Shown here: piece by piece, positions 48,438-63,400 of the stretch | How the letters are laid out: each line of letters begins with the position of its first letter | How positions within the stretch are numbered: the stretch's first letter is position 1 | Assembly (NCBI RefSeq): GCF_032854445.1 | Contig: NC_088299.1 | Span: forward strand, 2,579,001-2,643,000 | DNA from: Liolophura sinensis | Taxonomy: Eukaryota > Mollusca > Polyplacophora > Chitonida > Chitonidae | Reading direction: 5' to 3' | DNA: 64,000 nucleotides | Position numbers and translations under genes: made by a program | The notes under the pieces: generated by a model | Seen by the model: only the letters and a program-made list of their open reading frames with translations | Told to the model about the DNA's origin: nothing | Databases searched by the model: none

Positions 48438-51400
48438 ATGGACACTGGTCAGCGGGACTCTCTTAAAGGCCGGGATGAACTGTGCCTGTACTCCATGTTG
48501 ACTGGGGAATATATAGAGATACCGGAGTCTCACAGGGTACTTAATTAGATGTGTTCAGAAACTTGTACCTCCACTGATTATACAGTTTTATATCTAACAC
48601 ACATGCAGTGTGAGAAGAGAAACTCCAGATTTTGGTCTAACACTACTTTTATACATGTACATGATGTAATTCTTCATTTACATATCATTCATGTACTTTT
48701 TTAACTTGCGTTGAATTGTTGTTTAAATGTTAAGAGAAGGTTACATACATGTATATGATTTTGTCAAGATTTACAAGTGGAGGAAAACTGTAGAGCACTG
48801 AGCGGCCACCCAACAAACGCCCTGACTAAAGGTGTTACTCCAGCTTCAAGAGAAAGGTGGAAATACTAAAGTGATATGAAAGAAAGCCTGTGGAACAGAG
48901 TTAGCACTGTGGTTCTGACGGATTATCAATAAATAACTCTGGTTAACCCTTATAATTAAAGAGTCATCTAAAACAAAAACTTGGCCAGTTTTCATAAACT
49001 TTAATTGATTGATGTAATTGAGGTAATTTCAGACAAAAGTGGACATGACAGAAAACTTTTGTTTCGGTATTATCCTAGGGCTGAAACTTACTACAAAAAG
49101 TGGTTTTAAGACAGTTCAATTTTTCATATTGAGAGAAAGCAACTCAGACTATCTCGATCTGTATTTTTTGAAATCTGCATTTAAGACACATATGTTTTGA
49201 TGCTGGTGTGGCTTTTTAAACCTGAACCAGCATGAACTGGATTTGAACCTGCAGCATTATTGGCCAAACTAGAGCATTGTAGCTGTGGTATGAGTGAAGT
49301 TAAATCAGAATAACCCATTGAAATGTGTTGCTACCATCACAGACTTACTCCTGTCATTTTATTAATTTTCATTTTAGTTAGGAAAGTGCCGTAGTGTCAC
49401 CGAATTCGAGAAGATGAATCGAGTAGGAGAGGGTACATACGGAATAGTTTGTGAGTGTTGTCGTTCATTGAGAAACAAAATGGAAAGAGATTGATGATAG
49501 GCAGATATTTTATGAAGTTTAAATATTATCAATATTGGGTGCAACCATGTATTGTGATAATGTTTAATGGAGAGTGAGCAAGTCACTGTTGTGCCTGGAT
49601 TATAAGCTCTTTCTCCATATGTAGGCTTATGTTTGATTTTGAATCCTACTCTATCGGGTAATTAGCTTTCACTTTAAATTGTAAGGATTGTTAACTATAT
49701 GTACTTCCTAATATAAAGTGGAATATAGAAGTTGATAGATGGGGTTCCCACTGGTCCTTCAAATACTTATATTTATTTTTGTTGAAAGTTTTGTGAGACC
49801 TTGAAAGTCCTTGGGACAGAACCCTGTAACAATGCATTTTAGGAAAAGTCCTTGAAAGTAATGAATGAATGCTTGGGGTTTAAGGGCGTGCTTAACAATG
49901 TTTCAGTCACATGACGACAATCCTTGAAAGCGAATGCATTTTGGGCAAAGTCCTTGGCAGTGAATGCATTTTGGAAAAAGTAATGAATGCATTTTGGGCA
50001 AAGTACTGAATGCATTTTGGGTAAAGTCCTTGGAAATGAATGCATTTTGGACAAAGTCCTTGAAAGTGAATTGATTTAGGGAAAAGTCATATATAAACAT
50101 TATAGTGCATTATTATTGAAAATGGACCAGAAGGTAAGGTATCAAAAGAGCAAATAAATGGTCCTGGAAATGTGCTGGAAGGCAGAAATCATTAGGCCCC
50201 TGAAAATCCTTGATAAACGTTTTATTTGACTGTTGTAGATAAGTAAGGCAGCAAATTTTGAGATGGATGACAACTTTTGGTTTATCACTGGTGACAAACT
50301 GTGACTGTTGGTTCTAATATCCATTATTTTGATAACGATGTTAGAACCAACATAGAATCATCATACAAAGAAGTTGACATCTATGGGTAATTTGTTGACT
50401 ACAGCTTTATATAAGTATCTACATCATGTATATGTACATACAGCTGTCCAGGGTAGTTTCTTCCTCACAACAGTTTCCTCACCACTTGTTTGTTTAAAAT
50501 ATTTTTGAATGTCAATTAAAAAAGTCTACTCTATTTGACCTAAAATTTCATCAATGGCTAACTTCCTTATTTTGATTTTAAGTGATTTCTTGATCTCCCG
50601 ACATTATCAGGCAGATTTTTACAACAGAAACACAGAAGTGATGTAGACCAAGTCAGTGGCTTAAAGGTTATAACATTTGCCTCAAAGTCAACCTTGGGTC
50701 GGATCAAACCAAAGCCTTTAGAAATGATACTTGTTGCTGTCTCATTTGGCGCTCAGAACTAAGAACTAAGAACTGAAACTGAACTGGTTGGCTGGTGTCA
50801 GTATGATGTGTCTGGGTGGGTGTCATGTCTGGTGTCTTCGACATGAAACTTTCAGGGGCGGCAGCACTTGGGCGGCATAGACCCGCCCTGCCACAGGAAG
50901 ACACAATACATATACACACACCTACCCAAATTCCTCGACCTTTTCGCACTCCAAGCATTTATGTACCTTTTTGATTTGTTTTTAGAAACAAAACTACATT
51001 AGTTGGATTGTTGATTTCAGGACTTCACAAAAAGTATAATTTTATCAATCTGCACAGAGTAATACCTTGCAAACATTTGAAAAGGTTGACGAATTACATT
51101 AGTGTCTCCTTGTTGTCATATGACTGCAAAAATTGCTAAGTATACTGTAAAATCCCATTTCTACATTATAGACACATCTGTGACCAATATCTATTAAAGC
51201 ATTGTTTGGCTGTTCGCAGATCGAGCTCGGGATACACAGTGTAATGAGATTGTAGCTCTGAAGAAGATGAGGATGGAGAAAGAGAAGGATGGTAATATAG
51301 TGTGCATATGGTCACAGGAGTAACTTGTGAACCCTTCAGGCTCATAGCTTTCTTCAGTATTGCGATTCGTTGTCTGGGACTAAATTGAGTAGATGTAATT

Positions 51401-54400
51401 TCCTACACAGATGAATCGAAACCAGCGAGAATACTTACTGGAGTGAGACTTGAACTCAGATTTAGAATATCTAACCCCAACACTCTACCAACCGAGCTAT
51501 CCAGCCAGATGGGAAACGTGTGTCTGTGAAAAATCTTTCCCTGCATATAACTAGATTTTAACGAGCAAGCTGTTCCCATCTTGTTGGATAGCTCAGTTGA
51601 GGAGAGGCTAGACACTCTCACAAGTTGTGAGTCCTAGTCTCGAGTCTGGATTTTCGCTGGTCTGGGTTTATCAGCGTAGGAAGTTTTCTACTTGTTGCTT
51701 CAATATTTTGCTCCTTCCTATCGCTAGGTGACGCAAAGTAGAGATTTAATCCCAGTCTTGCACAAGGAATTTCTGGAGACCCAATTGCTCATTGTTTCTG
51801 AGACATGGTGGTGATAAGAAGCGGTTAACAACACTCATATGTGTGGTTATCCCCAGGTGGCCACTTGAACTCTTCTCTTTATACTGGGGTGGAGCAGTAT
51901 CGTAGCGGAGCAGTATCGTAGCCACAGGGGCAACCAATGGTAAACCATGCACAGATACAAAACAATGGCTGCGATCCAAAATTGGTGTCAGCTTTGGCTC
52001 TTACCTCTCAGCACAGGACATAAGAGACCCAAATTCACCTCACAGTCATCGCTAAAGCAGCAGCCTCCATTTTGCCTTCACCACAGTTATGGGCCTTGAA
52101 AAGTTATCATTCCTAGATGGCGCATGCGTGTTAAATCTGAAAAGACAAGCCTTATGGCCGCCTTGTTCAGAAATGGCTTGACATGTCGTGAATACGAGGC
52201 TGGTGTGCCATTACAAAATGGAATATACATGGGATGTTGAGTGTGCGGGCGAGCTGAGAGGCAAGAGCCAAAGTTGACGCCAGTTTCGGACCGCAGTCAT
52301 TGTTTAGAAAGGATCTATCAGACATGGCGTGAATCAGTGTATGATTTACCATTGTAAGAGCTGAAGTATAATATATGGACATATGTGCAGCCTAACGTTG
52401 GTTGTTGGCCGTTTGTCTTCCACCAATAGGTGAAGCCGCGTTTAGGAAAAATCATCTGTAACTTGCCAATTTACAAGTTTAGCCCCCTTCACTCCACCAG
52501 TAAAACTGATCGCCATGAAATAAGCGAAAAATTCAAGACTGCGGCCTTTAAGAACAGTCGAAAACCCAAAAAGGTAGGGCTTCTATAGATTATTTTACGT
52601 CTCTGTCTGCCTTAATTTGTGATTCGGGGCCTCCGTGGTTCAGTTGGTTAAGGCGGTAGCGCAGGGTAATGACCCAGGAGTCTCTCACCAATGCAGTCGC
52701 TGTGAGTTCAAGTCCAGCTCATGCTGGCTTCCTCTCCGGCCATATGTGGGAAGGTCTGACAGCAACCTGCGGATGGTCGTGGGTTTCCCCCACGCTCTGC
52801 CCAGTTTCCACACACCATGATGCTGGCCGCTGTCGTATAAGTGAAATATTCTTGAGTACGGTGTAAAACACCAATCAAATAAATAAATAAATAAATCAAT
52901 AATTTGTGATTCAAGTCAACATAATTTTAATGTAACAGTATTGAGTTTATTATTATTATTATTATTCTGTGCTTCTACATTATCATTGATTGATTTCTTC
53001 AGGTATCCCAATCAGTGGGCTAAGGGAGATCAATATTCTACTCAACCTGCGCCATGAGAACATTGTGGAAATGAAGGAAGTGGTTGTGGGAAAGAGTTTG
53101 GAGAGGTGAGAGTTACTAGATAAATCAGTCACCATCTGTTCCCTACAGGAGTTCTCTCCCATATACATATACTTGCATGTGGTTTATGCAAATTCCGACC
53201 TTTTAAAGATGGTCCTCTTATCTCTTGTCTACATGTTCATTTCTTTCGAAAATGTATCTCTCTTTTTTAAACAGGTCTAAATTTTTATTTTAAGAATGAT
53301 ACTTTTTCAGTGTCAGAGTGCATAAAGTTGAAATTGACAAATAGTCTTTTTTCTGGAAAAGGTGCACTGTCCCAGTACTTTTTTGAGTTGAGGACATATT
53401 TAAATAATTGAAAAGTCTTGAAAAAAAGATCAACAAAAACATCAAAACTGAACAAAATCAAAAAGTGGATTTTAAATTTTATTTTGATTTTTGGATTTTG
53501 TTTTAGTGTTGGCATGTCCTTAAAAGACAAAATAAAATTGGTATTGCCTATTTGAAAAAATCTTTCATGCACGAGAAACCCAGTTGCTGAGACATGTTTG
53601 TCTTTTCGTCTTACTTCCATGAGGATAGAATTATTGGTATTGAAACTTTGATTAAAGTATCCTCTGTTGTTTCAGTATATTTTTGGTGATGGAGTACTGT
53701 GAGCAGGACCTGGCCTCACTACTGGACAACATGGCATCCCCATTCTCTGAGGCTCAGGTGAGTTCTCTCAACGATTCAAATTTAAACAAGCGCAGGTTCG
53801 CAGTCAGTGTGACATTCCATAAAAAAGTAACAAGCCTGTGTTGTCTAACAGTCAGGCCTCTGGTTAAGTCAGTGGCACATGGTAAAAGATAACATGTTAA
53901 AAATTTTAACTGACCAACAGGCAGGCAGAGGAACTTATAGATCTGGTTGTTGCAGCTAAACTTCTAGAGTATACATGCTGAAAACATGGATCAGATTAAC
54001 AAGAACAAATGTGCAGTGGTGTCTTGCACTCAGCTACCTTGTGAAGTGAATGGCCGGTGTTAAAAAAAAAAGTTAATGTAAGCCAGATGGATACAGTAAC
54101 TTACAGCAACCATATCATACATGTGGATAATATACAGAAAAAATTCTAACATTAATTGTGATATAATTCATGTACATGTATCATATTTATTTTTAATTAC
54201 AGGTAAAATGCATCATGATTCAGGTGTTTAAAGGACTGCGTTACCTGCACGAGAACTTCATTGTTCACAGGTATAATAAACAGGTTCCCTTCTGAAGAGC
54301 CTGTTACCCTTCAGGCACTTTCTAGAGTACTGTAAATCACACATATTGTAAATGGCTTAAAATTTTCTCTATGAGCATGTTTTGTCTGATTGTGAGAATT

Positions 54401-57400
54401 TCATTGATCCTAGAAAGGTGTTTTGAGGTTTGTTTGGAAAGTAGGCTGATGTTGTACTGAAGAAATGTTAGTTTCAGCAGCAGGGGCATTGTTGTATGAC
54501 ATTGATTTATGTAAATTTGCATATTTTGGGGCAAGATTTTAGGTCTGTCAGTGATTCTTTGGTAATCACATCAACACCTGATAAACCTTCCCGTCATGCC
54601 AAAACTATTACAATTGTAGTATGTTTTTGTGACTTGATGGACTGAAAGATGCATTTGTTGTAAGGTTGTCTTTTTTCTCTTTCAAAGACTACATTACTAG
54701 ATTACAAACCGCCAGAGCTGAGCTTTTGAGTTTAAAAATATTGTTTATTTGTTTTCAGGAAAGACTAAATCTGTTAAAATGCAGAAAAATTTGCTTCACC
54801 AAAACATCATCAACATCTGTCTCTATTTTTCCACAATAATTTCCATAAACTAAGGTACTTACTGAGTAAAGAAATGTAGTAAGCTCTGTAGATTGATAGA
54901 TACACTTTAGCTATACTTACATTGTTTGATCTTGTTTGGTTACTTCAGGGTTCGATAAGAGTTTCTTATCAGGCAATCGTAAATATTTCACTTCAGGAAA
55001 CCAATAATGCTCTTTAGATTGATAAATACAGGTTAATTTTTTTTTCAGAGATCTCAAAGTTTCTAATCTACTTATGACAGATAAGGGATGTGTTAAAATA
55101 GGTAAGGCAGCATATATTTTAATTTTGTGTTTTACATGCGAGCTGATACTAAAAATACAAAACTGGAATAATTTATTTTTCCATGATTTTCCTGTTTTTC
55201 AAGGCTTTTCGATCACATGAATTTTCAGGAACAGTTTCTGAGACAGTCCACATCTCCCACAAATTAGATTTTAAATTTTCAGTTTTATTTTTATTGTTAT
55301 TCTTTACTGTGACATTGAAAAAAGATTCATTCTGCCCATGACACAAAGACTTTTATTGGTGTGGTCTAAAGTAGGTTGAAATCTGAAAAACAGATAAACA
55401 TACAGCAATAAGTAACGGTAAGTGAATTGATCAGTAATGGTTAGGGCCATATACTGGTGGTCACATACAGGAGATGAATTTCTTATCTACATTCTTTAAA
55501 GAGATAGACCCAGCTGTCTCCTGAGGTTAAAGCGCTGACTCACAGCAACTATCAGGCACTTGACCAATGAGGTCACATGTTTTGGTCTAGTTCTCGCGGT
55601 TTGACTGCAGCTTTGTCTTAGTACGTGGCAGTCTTGGTGAGGGACAGTGGTTACTTCGTCCACCCCTGTTTCCTCTACCCATAAATTAAACGTGATCAAA
55701 AAATTCTTCAGTATGGCGTTGGAGCATGACAGGATTATAGAACCCTAGGAAATTCAATCTGTAGAAACACTAACCAGCAATACATGAGCTGAAGGCTCAG
55801 TTTACATAGCTTTAGGTTTGTATGCACGTAAGTGTTAAATGTTTATTTCAAGTTGCTTGGAAAATGGGAATTTTGGACATAGAAACAGCCGGGAAATTTG
55901 ACATTTTTTATGGCCAGTCAGTCAATCAGATCTTTAAAAGATTGTTTGTGTTTCCTAGCTTGTATTCTGTTGTGTGGCTCGATAACTGTTGCCATAGTAA
56001 TAGAAACAGGGATCCTTGATCTCCAGATTGCATGGGATATTTTCTCTTGAAAAATGTTAATGGAGTTAAAATCATATGTGTGGACCTGGTAATGCACTGT
56101 GAAAAAACAAACAATAAAAATAAAGAAAAACTCCCACACCAACTGGATAAAAGTAGTACTGTAATTCTTCAAAGTTTTGCATGTTTGCAAGATGTTTATT
56201 CAAGCACATTATCAAGAACAGTATTAAAAATACTGTTTATTTGTTTTCAGGAAAGACTATATCTAATAAAATGCAGAAAAATTTACTTCACCAAAACATC
56301 ATCACCATCTGTCTCTATTTTTCCGTAATAAACTGATAAAATTATACATTTTGTGAAGCCCTGAAATCTGCCAGCTAAACCATTGTAGTTTGGTCTCCAA
56401 AATCAAATTAAAAATGTAAAAACCTTGTACTTACAGTTGTTCTTTCATATATGAAAAGGATGAGGAATTAGGTTACATGCACTTGTGTGATATGTACTGC
56501 TCAAATAATTCCCGCGTTCACTTTTGTTGGCTTGTAGCTGACTTTGGTCTGGCAAGGAAGTATGGCGTACCTCAGTGTCCGATGACACCCATGGTGGTTA
56601 CTCTCTGGTAAGTTCATTCTCCCTATAGCCAAGGTCATATACCTGCATTTCTGTCGAGTTCACTCTGGCATCTTTGCTGTGTAATTCAGGTTCAGTTCAA
56701 ATGCATCCAATGAATTGCTAGGGCAAAGGATTTATTTATTTCTTTGATTGGTGTTTTACGCCGTACTCAAGAATATTACACTTATACGACGGCGACCAGC
56801 ATTATGGTGGGCGGAAACCGGGGAGAGCCCAGGGGAAACCCATGACCATCCGCAGGCTGCTGACACTAGGACAAAGGAGCCGTGACCTATCAATGTCCAT
56901 CTCAAAATGTTCACCACGGATATGATACGATCTGCTTGACTCGAGGTATGTGCAGAGAAATTTCATTGCATGACCTAGATAAGACCTGTAGCTAAATCAA
57001 ACTAGCTGCAGTGTTAAATTCTGCAAGGAGCCCTACATGCACTTGTACTGCCACGAAGCCAAGGAGAACTATTGACAGCGTGAAGGTGTGGTGAGCCAAG
57101 ATCAATTCTTTATTAGATTGTGTTATGGACTTTAGTGATAAGAAGTGTCCTACGACCGCCTGGGTAAGCTAATGGTTAAAGCATCACTGGACGCTCAGAA
57201 AACAGGACTGGTTGGCACGGTGATAGTATAATATGACTGGGTGGGGTGTCATGTATGGTGTCTTTGGCATGGTGTTTTGGTGATGGCTGCACTTTGGCAG
57301 CATGGACTCGCTCTGCCACAAGAAGACACAGTGTATGTGCACACACTTCATCATATGACTGAAATATTGTTCAGTAAAACCCCAAACATACACACATACA

Positions 57401-60400
57401 CAAAGTGTCCTACAGAGTCCAGTGACTTCCACTGTGCTCAGTGTCTTGTGCGTTATCTCCCACTGTTGAAATTGTAAATGCAGGATTTCACCTAACATTA
57501 AGTATGTAAAATTTCACCTTCTTAAGCACATAAAGGCCATAAAATGATACTTTTGATGACAATACTTAAGCTTTTCTGGTAATCAAACCTCGCTGAAAAC
57601 TTCTGAATAGCCCTATAAGGTAGGAAGATCAATGAGAATCAAGCAAACTTTATGACTTGAAAAAGGCCATACTTTTATACTGTAGAAATACAGTAGGTCA
57701 AATTCATGAAACACATTGTCATCTAATACTGTATGCGTCCTGCCACTATGGAGAAGTTTCTTCCATTCCATGTGTCAACGATGGATTTTAACGCCAATTG
57801 AATATAAAACCAAAAATTCCTAGTCTACCAGTATCATTTGTTTGTCAAGGCTTTGTATTAACACTGGCATGATTTTCACACCTTTAACTCCTCATGTTCC
57901 AGGTATCGGGCCCCGGAATTACTGTTAGGTGCTAAAACACAGACAACTGCCATTGATATGTGGTAAGTCAAATCAGGATGTATTGAATTTAACCCGTGTA
58001 AGTGAGCAGTACCTAGGTCTAGTGGTGAAACTAAATCGCTAGAAGGGGCCTCCGTGGCTCACTTGGTGAGCCTAATGACCCAGGCTTCATGGTCATGCTG
58101 GCTTCCTCTCCAGCCGCAACTGGGAAGGTCTGACAGCAACCTGTGGATGGTCATGGGTTTTCGCGAGGCTCTGCCTGGTTTCCTCCCAACTTCATGCTTG
58201 TCGTATAAGTGAAATATTCTTGAGTACGGTGTAAAACACCAATGAAATAAATAATTAAATAAATAAATAAATATGTAAATAAATAAATTGTTAGGACACA
58301 CAGGTGCAGGCTGAAAAGCTTGCCTTAGGCAGGGAATTTGTGGCTTCCTCCACTTTTACTGCTTGTGGGGTCTTGGTGACAACAAGCACTGTACAGGGCA
58401 TGTATGGCTGTTTGCACAGTCTAATGTTAATTGAAGACCACATTTGTATATCACTTGTGGAAAAGTTAGCCAGGTGGGTGGTTTTGTACACCAAGCACTT
58501 CCCTCACCAATAAATCTCGTGGCCATCGTATGAGTGAAGAATTCTTGAGTAATGTGTTATGCAAACAATTAAATAAATATGGTAAATGATGTAAAATGTC
58601 CCAAATGTCTAAATGCTAATCTTCCCTGAGTTCTCTTGATCTTTGAACCTTGTTTTCAGGTTTGTTTGAAAGATAGAATGTGATCCTAGTTTAAGTTTCA
58701 GTTACTAAAAGTAATATTTTATAACATTTATTTGCCTCTAGATGTAAAAATTGTTTTTGTTGGATGGAGCAAAATTTAAGGTCATTTACAGTAAGCAAAA
58801 GTCAAAACTGAGTGAAGTCCCATATTTGACTACTAAGTCACATGTTTGACCACTATGTCACATGTTTCACAACTAACTCACATGTTTGACCGCTAAGTCA
58901 CATGTTTACCACTAAGTCACATGTTTGACCGTTAAGTCACATGTTTGACCGTTAAGTCACATGTTTGACCGCTACATGTCTGCCCGCTAAGTCACATGTT
59001 TGACCGCTAAGTCACATGTTTGACCACTAAGTCACATGTTTCATCACTAAGTCACATTTTTGATCGCTAAGTCACATGTTTGACCACTAAGTCACATGTT
59101 TGACCACTAAACCACGTTTGATCGCTAAGTCACATGTTTGACCACTAAGCCACATGTTTCACCACTAACTCACGTTTGATCGCTAAGTCACATGTTTGAC
59201 CGCTAAGTCACATGTTTGACCACAAAGTCTCATGTTTGACCACAAAGTCACATGGTTGACAGACTCTTTCCATCTTCCTCTGTACACCAGAGAAGCTGAA
59301 TAGCGTACAACTGCATTTGCTTTGATGTGTGTTGTGTCCAGTGCAATAATAAACTTGGCAAAAATATGCTGTGTTTTACTTTGATAGAGATCCTATGACT
59401 TCAGGAAAAGCCAGGGATATGTTATATAAATACAGTATGGTCTATGTGTCTGTTGAGCTTTGCTATGCCATAATTACTTTGAAATATAATATTGCCTGAT
59501 CTTGATAAAATTGTGTGTGCAGGTTCATTTTGTCGAACCTCAAATCAAGTTTCATAACCAACCAAATCTGTGCATAATTTTCGCGTGCCTAAAGAACTGA
59601 ATGAAATTCTCATTGGGTGTATGTTTCTGAACAATAACTGCTCGAAATACTGCCTGATTTTGACTATGCTCGAAATCCAGCCAGATCCATTCAGAAGTGT
59701 TTAGCATTCAGAATATTTAGCATGGGATATTTAATATCCTGAATTTAATTTTTGTGTGATTCAGGGCTGCAGGCTGTATACTGGGTGAATTGCTGGGCCA
59801 CCAACCATTGCTACCTGGCCGTTCAGAGATACACCAGATAGGACTAATCGTGGACATGTTTGGGACGCCTAATGAGAGCATCTGGCCGGTAAGTCTGTAC
59901 ATTGTTAGCTTCATTTTGTACACTGAAACCTGTCAGTTGTCTCATTATCACAGAGAATAGTTTAACTTAAGACAGTGTTCTTTCATTTTATTTAGATTTA
60001 CTAATATATGTCTAGAGTAGTATTTGTGGAAAGCTGCCCAGTAGACAAAACAGATAGAGAAATCAGTAAACTTTACACACTTTATAGGAGCCTAAGCAGA
60101 ATAGCATATTCTTCATTAATCTTCGTTGTCGTGATATTCGTTGCACAAATTACTAACGTACATGTATTACGCATGTATTGCTGGGGGGCCTCTGTGGTGT
60201 AGTGGTTTGCAGCACAATTACCTATCCAGCAGCCTCTCACCAATGCACCCGCTGTGAGGTTAATTCCAGCCTATGCTGACTTCCTCTGCGGTCGTATGTG
60301 GGGAGGTCTGCCTGCATCCTGTGCATCCTCTCACCATAATACTGGCTGCCATTGCATGAAATATTTTAGAGTACTGCGCAAATCTCTTATCAAATAAATA

Positions 60401-63400
60401 AAACACGCACTCAGAGCTTGGAGGGGAGTCACCATTGAACAGGAAAAAGTACCCCCTTTTTTTGCGAGATTATTCAGGAGTCGTTGCCGGATTTCTGAGC
60501 TAAGGCGTTGGTGTCGGCATACATATAGCTGAATGGCCCTTGACTTGGGAGGTTGGGTGCTGGAATCTGGCACTGGTTGGTTTGGTAGCAGCTTTACGTC
60601 AGAAGGTTTAGGAGGTACATGGTGAAGAGCAGTGCTTTACTCCATTTCAGTCACTCTGTTTCCTTCAACCCTTTACCCTCACGGTGACATATTCTTGATT
60701 GCGCTAAAACAAAAGAAATATAGAAACAAAAAATTTTTGTAATGAGCCAGATTCAAGATAATAATTCTTTTTGGTTAAAGATTGTTAAAATGATAATAGG
60801 AAGAAATCTGCATCATCCATGAAAAGCAGTAAAAAAATAAATGACACCGCAATACATAAATGACAATGGTTGAATGAGGGGAGTATCTTTTTTCATGTAT
60901 TTCCGTGTGTTACTTTGCATGCATGTAGTTTGAAACTACATTGTGCAACATGTATTTATAAATGTGGCTTGGCAAAATGCAACAAAAAGTCACATTCTAA
61001 AGAAAAGCTCTGTGCAGAAATTAAATCGGTTTACATGAGATTTGTTTTTTTGGCAGAACTGTTTGAAATTCTTAGAATTACAGCCTGCCAATTTTAATTG
61101 TTGGAGTATGCTTCATTCACATTTGTATTTTGGACAATCTAAAGCCAAAGATAAAACTTCGATTTAGACTGAATACCAATATTTAATACTAGATTTGCAG
61201 GAATTCATTTTTCAAAATTAAAGAAACTTTTGAACCAAATTTGTAAGATGAAGTGAATCATGGAATTTTAGAATTTCCTGGATATTTGATTATGTTTCTG
61301 TCCTTAGCCTGTTTTCAAAACTTTAGGAGTATAATGATTTTGAATACATTAGCCATCAGTAAGACAGTGCTAGTAGATGTTTACCGTTTCTTTTTCTCAG
61401 AGTCTCTATCATGTCCTGGATTGAATACCAGTGTTTATTGAGAACAGAAAAGCTCATCCATTTAGATATCTTATCATCATACCATAGCTTTAAAAATGGC
61501 ACTTGTTGCTGCCTCGCTTGGCGTTTAGTACTGAGAGGTTTGAGGAAGGACACAGGACTGGTTAGTACAGTGTGAGAATAATGTGACCGGTTGGAATGTT
61601 ATGTCTGGTGTCTGTGGTATGATGCTTCAGTGGCAGCAGCACTTTGAAGACATGGACTTGTCTTTCAACAAGAAGATACAGTATATGTACATGAACTTAT
61701 TGACTCCTTGTCGTCATGTGACTGAAAGATTTGCTGAGTATACAGTATAAACACTCAGGCATGTCTGCATACATATATATATACAAATCACTGTCAACCA
61801 GTTGTCCAGTCCTGTTCATCTTTTAGGGATTTGATGATCTTCCAATGCTGGAGCAGTGTACGCTAAAGTCACAACCGTAAGTAAAACCAAAACTTAAAAA
61901 CAAACATGGCTGACTTGTCTGTGAGTATCGTCAAAGCACAGAATCAGTTTTATTTGTCAGTATTTTTTTCTGCCACAATATCTGCTTGTGTACCATACAC
62001 AACAAGGAATAGGCCAAGTGCTGTTTGGCCCGGTGTCAGTACAGTGTGACTGGGTGGTGTCATGTCTGGTGTCTGCGGTATGAAATTCCAGTGAGATAGC
62101 ACCATTACTATTTATTTATTATTTATTTGATTGATGTTTTACGGCGTACACAAGAATATTTCACTTATACGACGGCGGCCATCATTGTGGTTGGAGGAAA
62201 CCGGGCACCATTACATCTGCTGCAATGTACTGTGCCAAGGTCATACAGTTGTAGTGAGACTGAAATATTGTTGAAACCAAAAAATAACCCCAATTAAAAA
62301 AATAAAAAAAATTGTAAGCTGTGTCCTCCACTCCATGTGGTTAATAACTTTGGTGACAAGGGGTTGTCTAACGTTTGTTGAAGACCACTAGCCTTGCACC
62401 AATAAGGAGTAGACATCTCAGTAACTTGTCAGAGGTCAGTGGTTTAGTCCAGGCACTGTAATTAGTGTCCACCACCTGTGAAATTGACCCCAATCATCAG
62501 GGCCATATTTAGAGCCAATTAGTTAGACAAAACTTTTGGGCATCCAATCTAATCGGATTGGATAAAACTAACAAGTATTATAAACTTGAAAATATGATGT
62601 TTTTTTGTTTTTCAATAAAAAATTTAGTTTTCATATAAATTTCTTTCATTCACAGACTTAAATGCTCTTGGATAGCATCATTTGGATTTTAGTTGTATTA
62701 AATTTCTTCATGCACGATATCTGTGCCTTCTTAAATTATTTTTAGACATGGCCTTGATCATATCACTGAAAAAACCTTGAGTATGGCGCACAGCATTCAA
62801 ATAAATACATTCTTAACTTGCTACTTCTACTCGGTCAGGTACAACAATCTGAGGCACACCTATCCATGGCTCTCAGAGGCTGGTGTCCGACTGCTCAACT
62901 TCCTCTTCATGTATGACCCAAAGAAACGGTATGTCATCATTACAAACTTATCTTGTGTCAATTAATTTATATTTAACATACTCAAGAATTTTTTCACTTA
63001 TACCTCATTGGCCAGCATGAAGGTTGGAGGAAACTGGGTAGAGTTCAGGGGAAACCCACATCCATTCACAGGTTTCTGATTGACCCACATACGAATCCAT
63101 CATTACCAGCCTGCTATCCAAGCAGTAGCATGCCTTTGGTGCATGAAATTTAAATTAGTATTCTAATATTTAGAATAGGGATATAGTTTACCGGAAGGTG
63201 TTTGTTTGTGCTCAGTGATGTTTAAAACTGACCATTATTTTGAGAGTATGGTTCGTTTTTGTTTTTCTTCAGACATGGAAGTTCATTTTAATTATGTCAT
63301 AAATAGTTTCAGGCTCAGGCCTTTAACGTCTTCAAAGCAGTTTCCAGTATCATACCTAAAAAATTTTTTATGAGCTGAGCTAGACACTTGTATGTGTTTA

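Noticed and set aside
58815-59257. Regular short repeats resembling a CRISPR array
   Set aside because: Units are contiguous with no unique spacers, and the genome is animal; it is a satellite.
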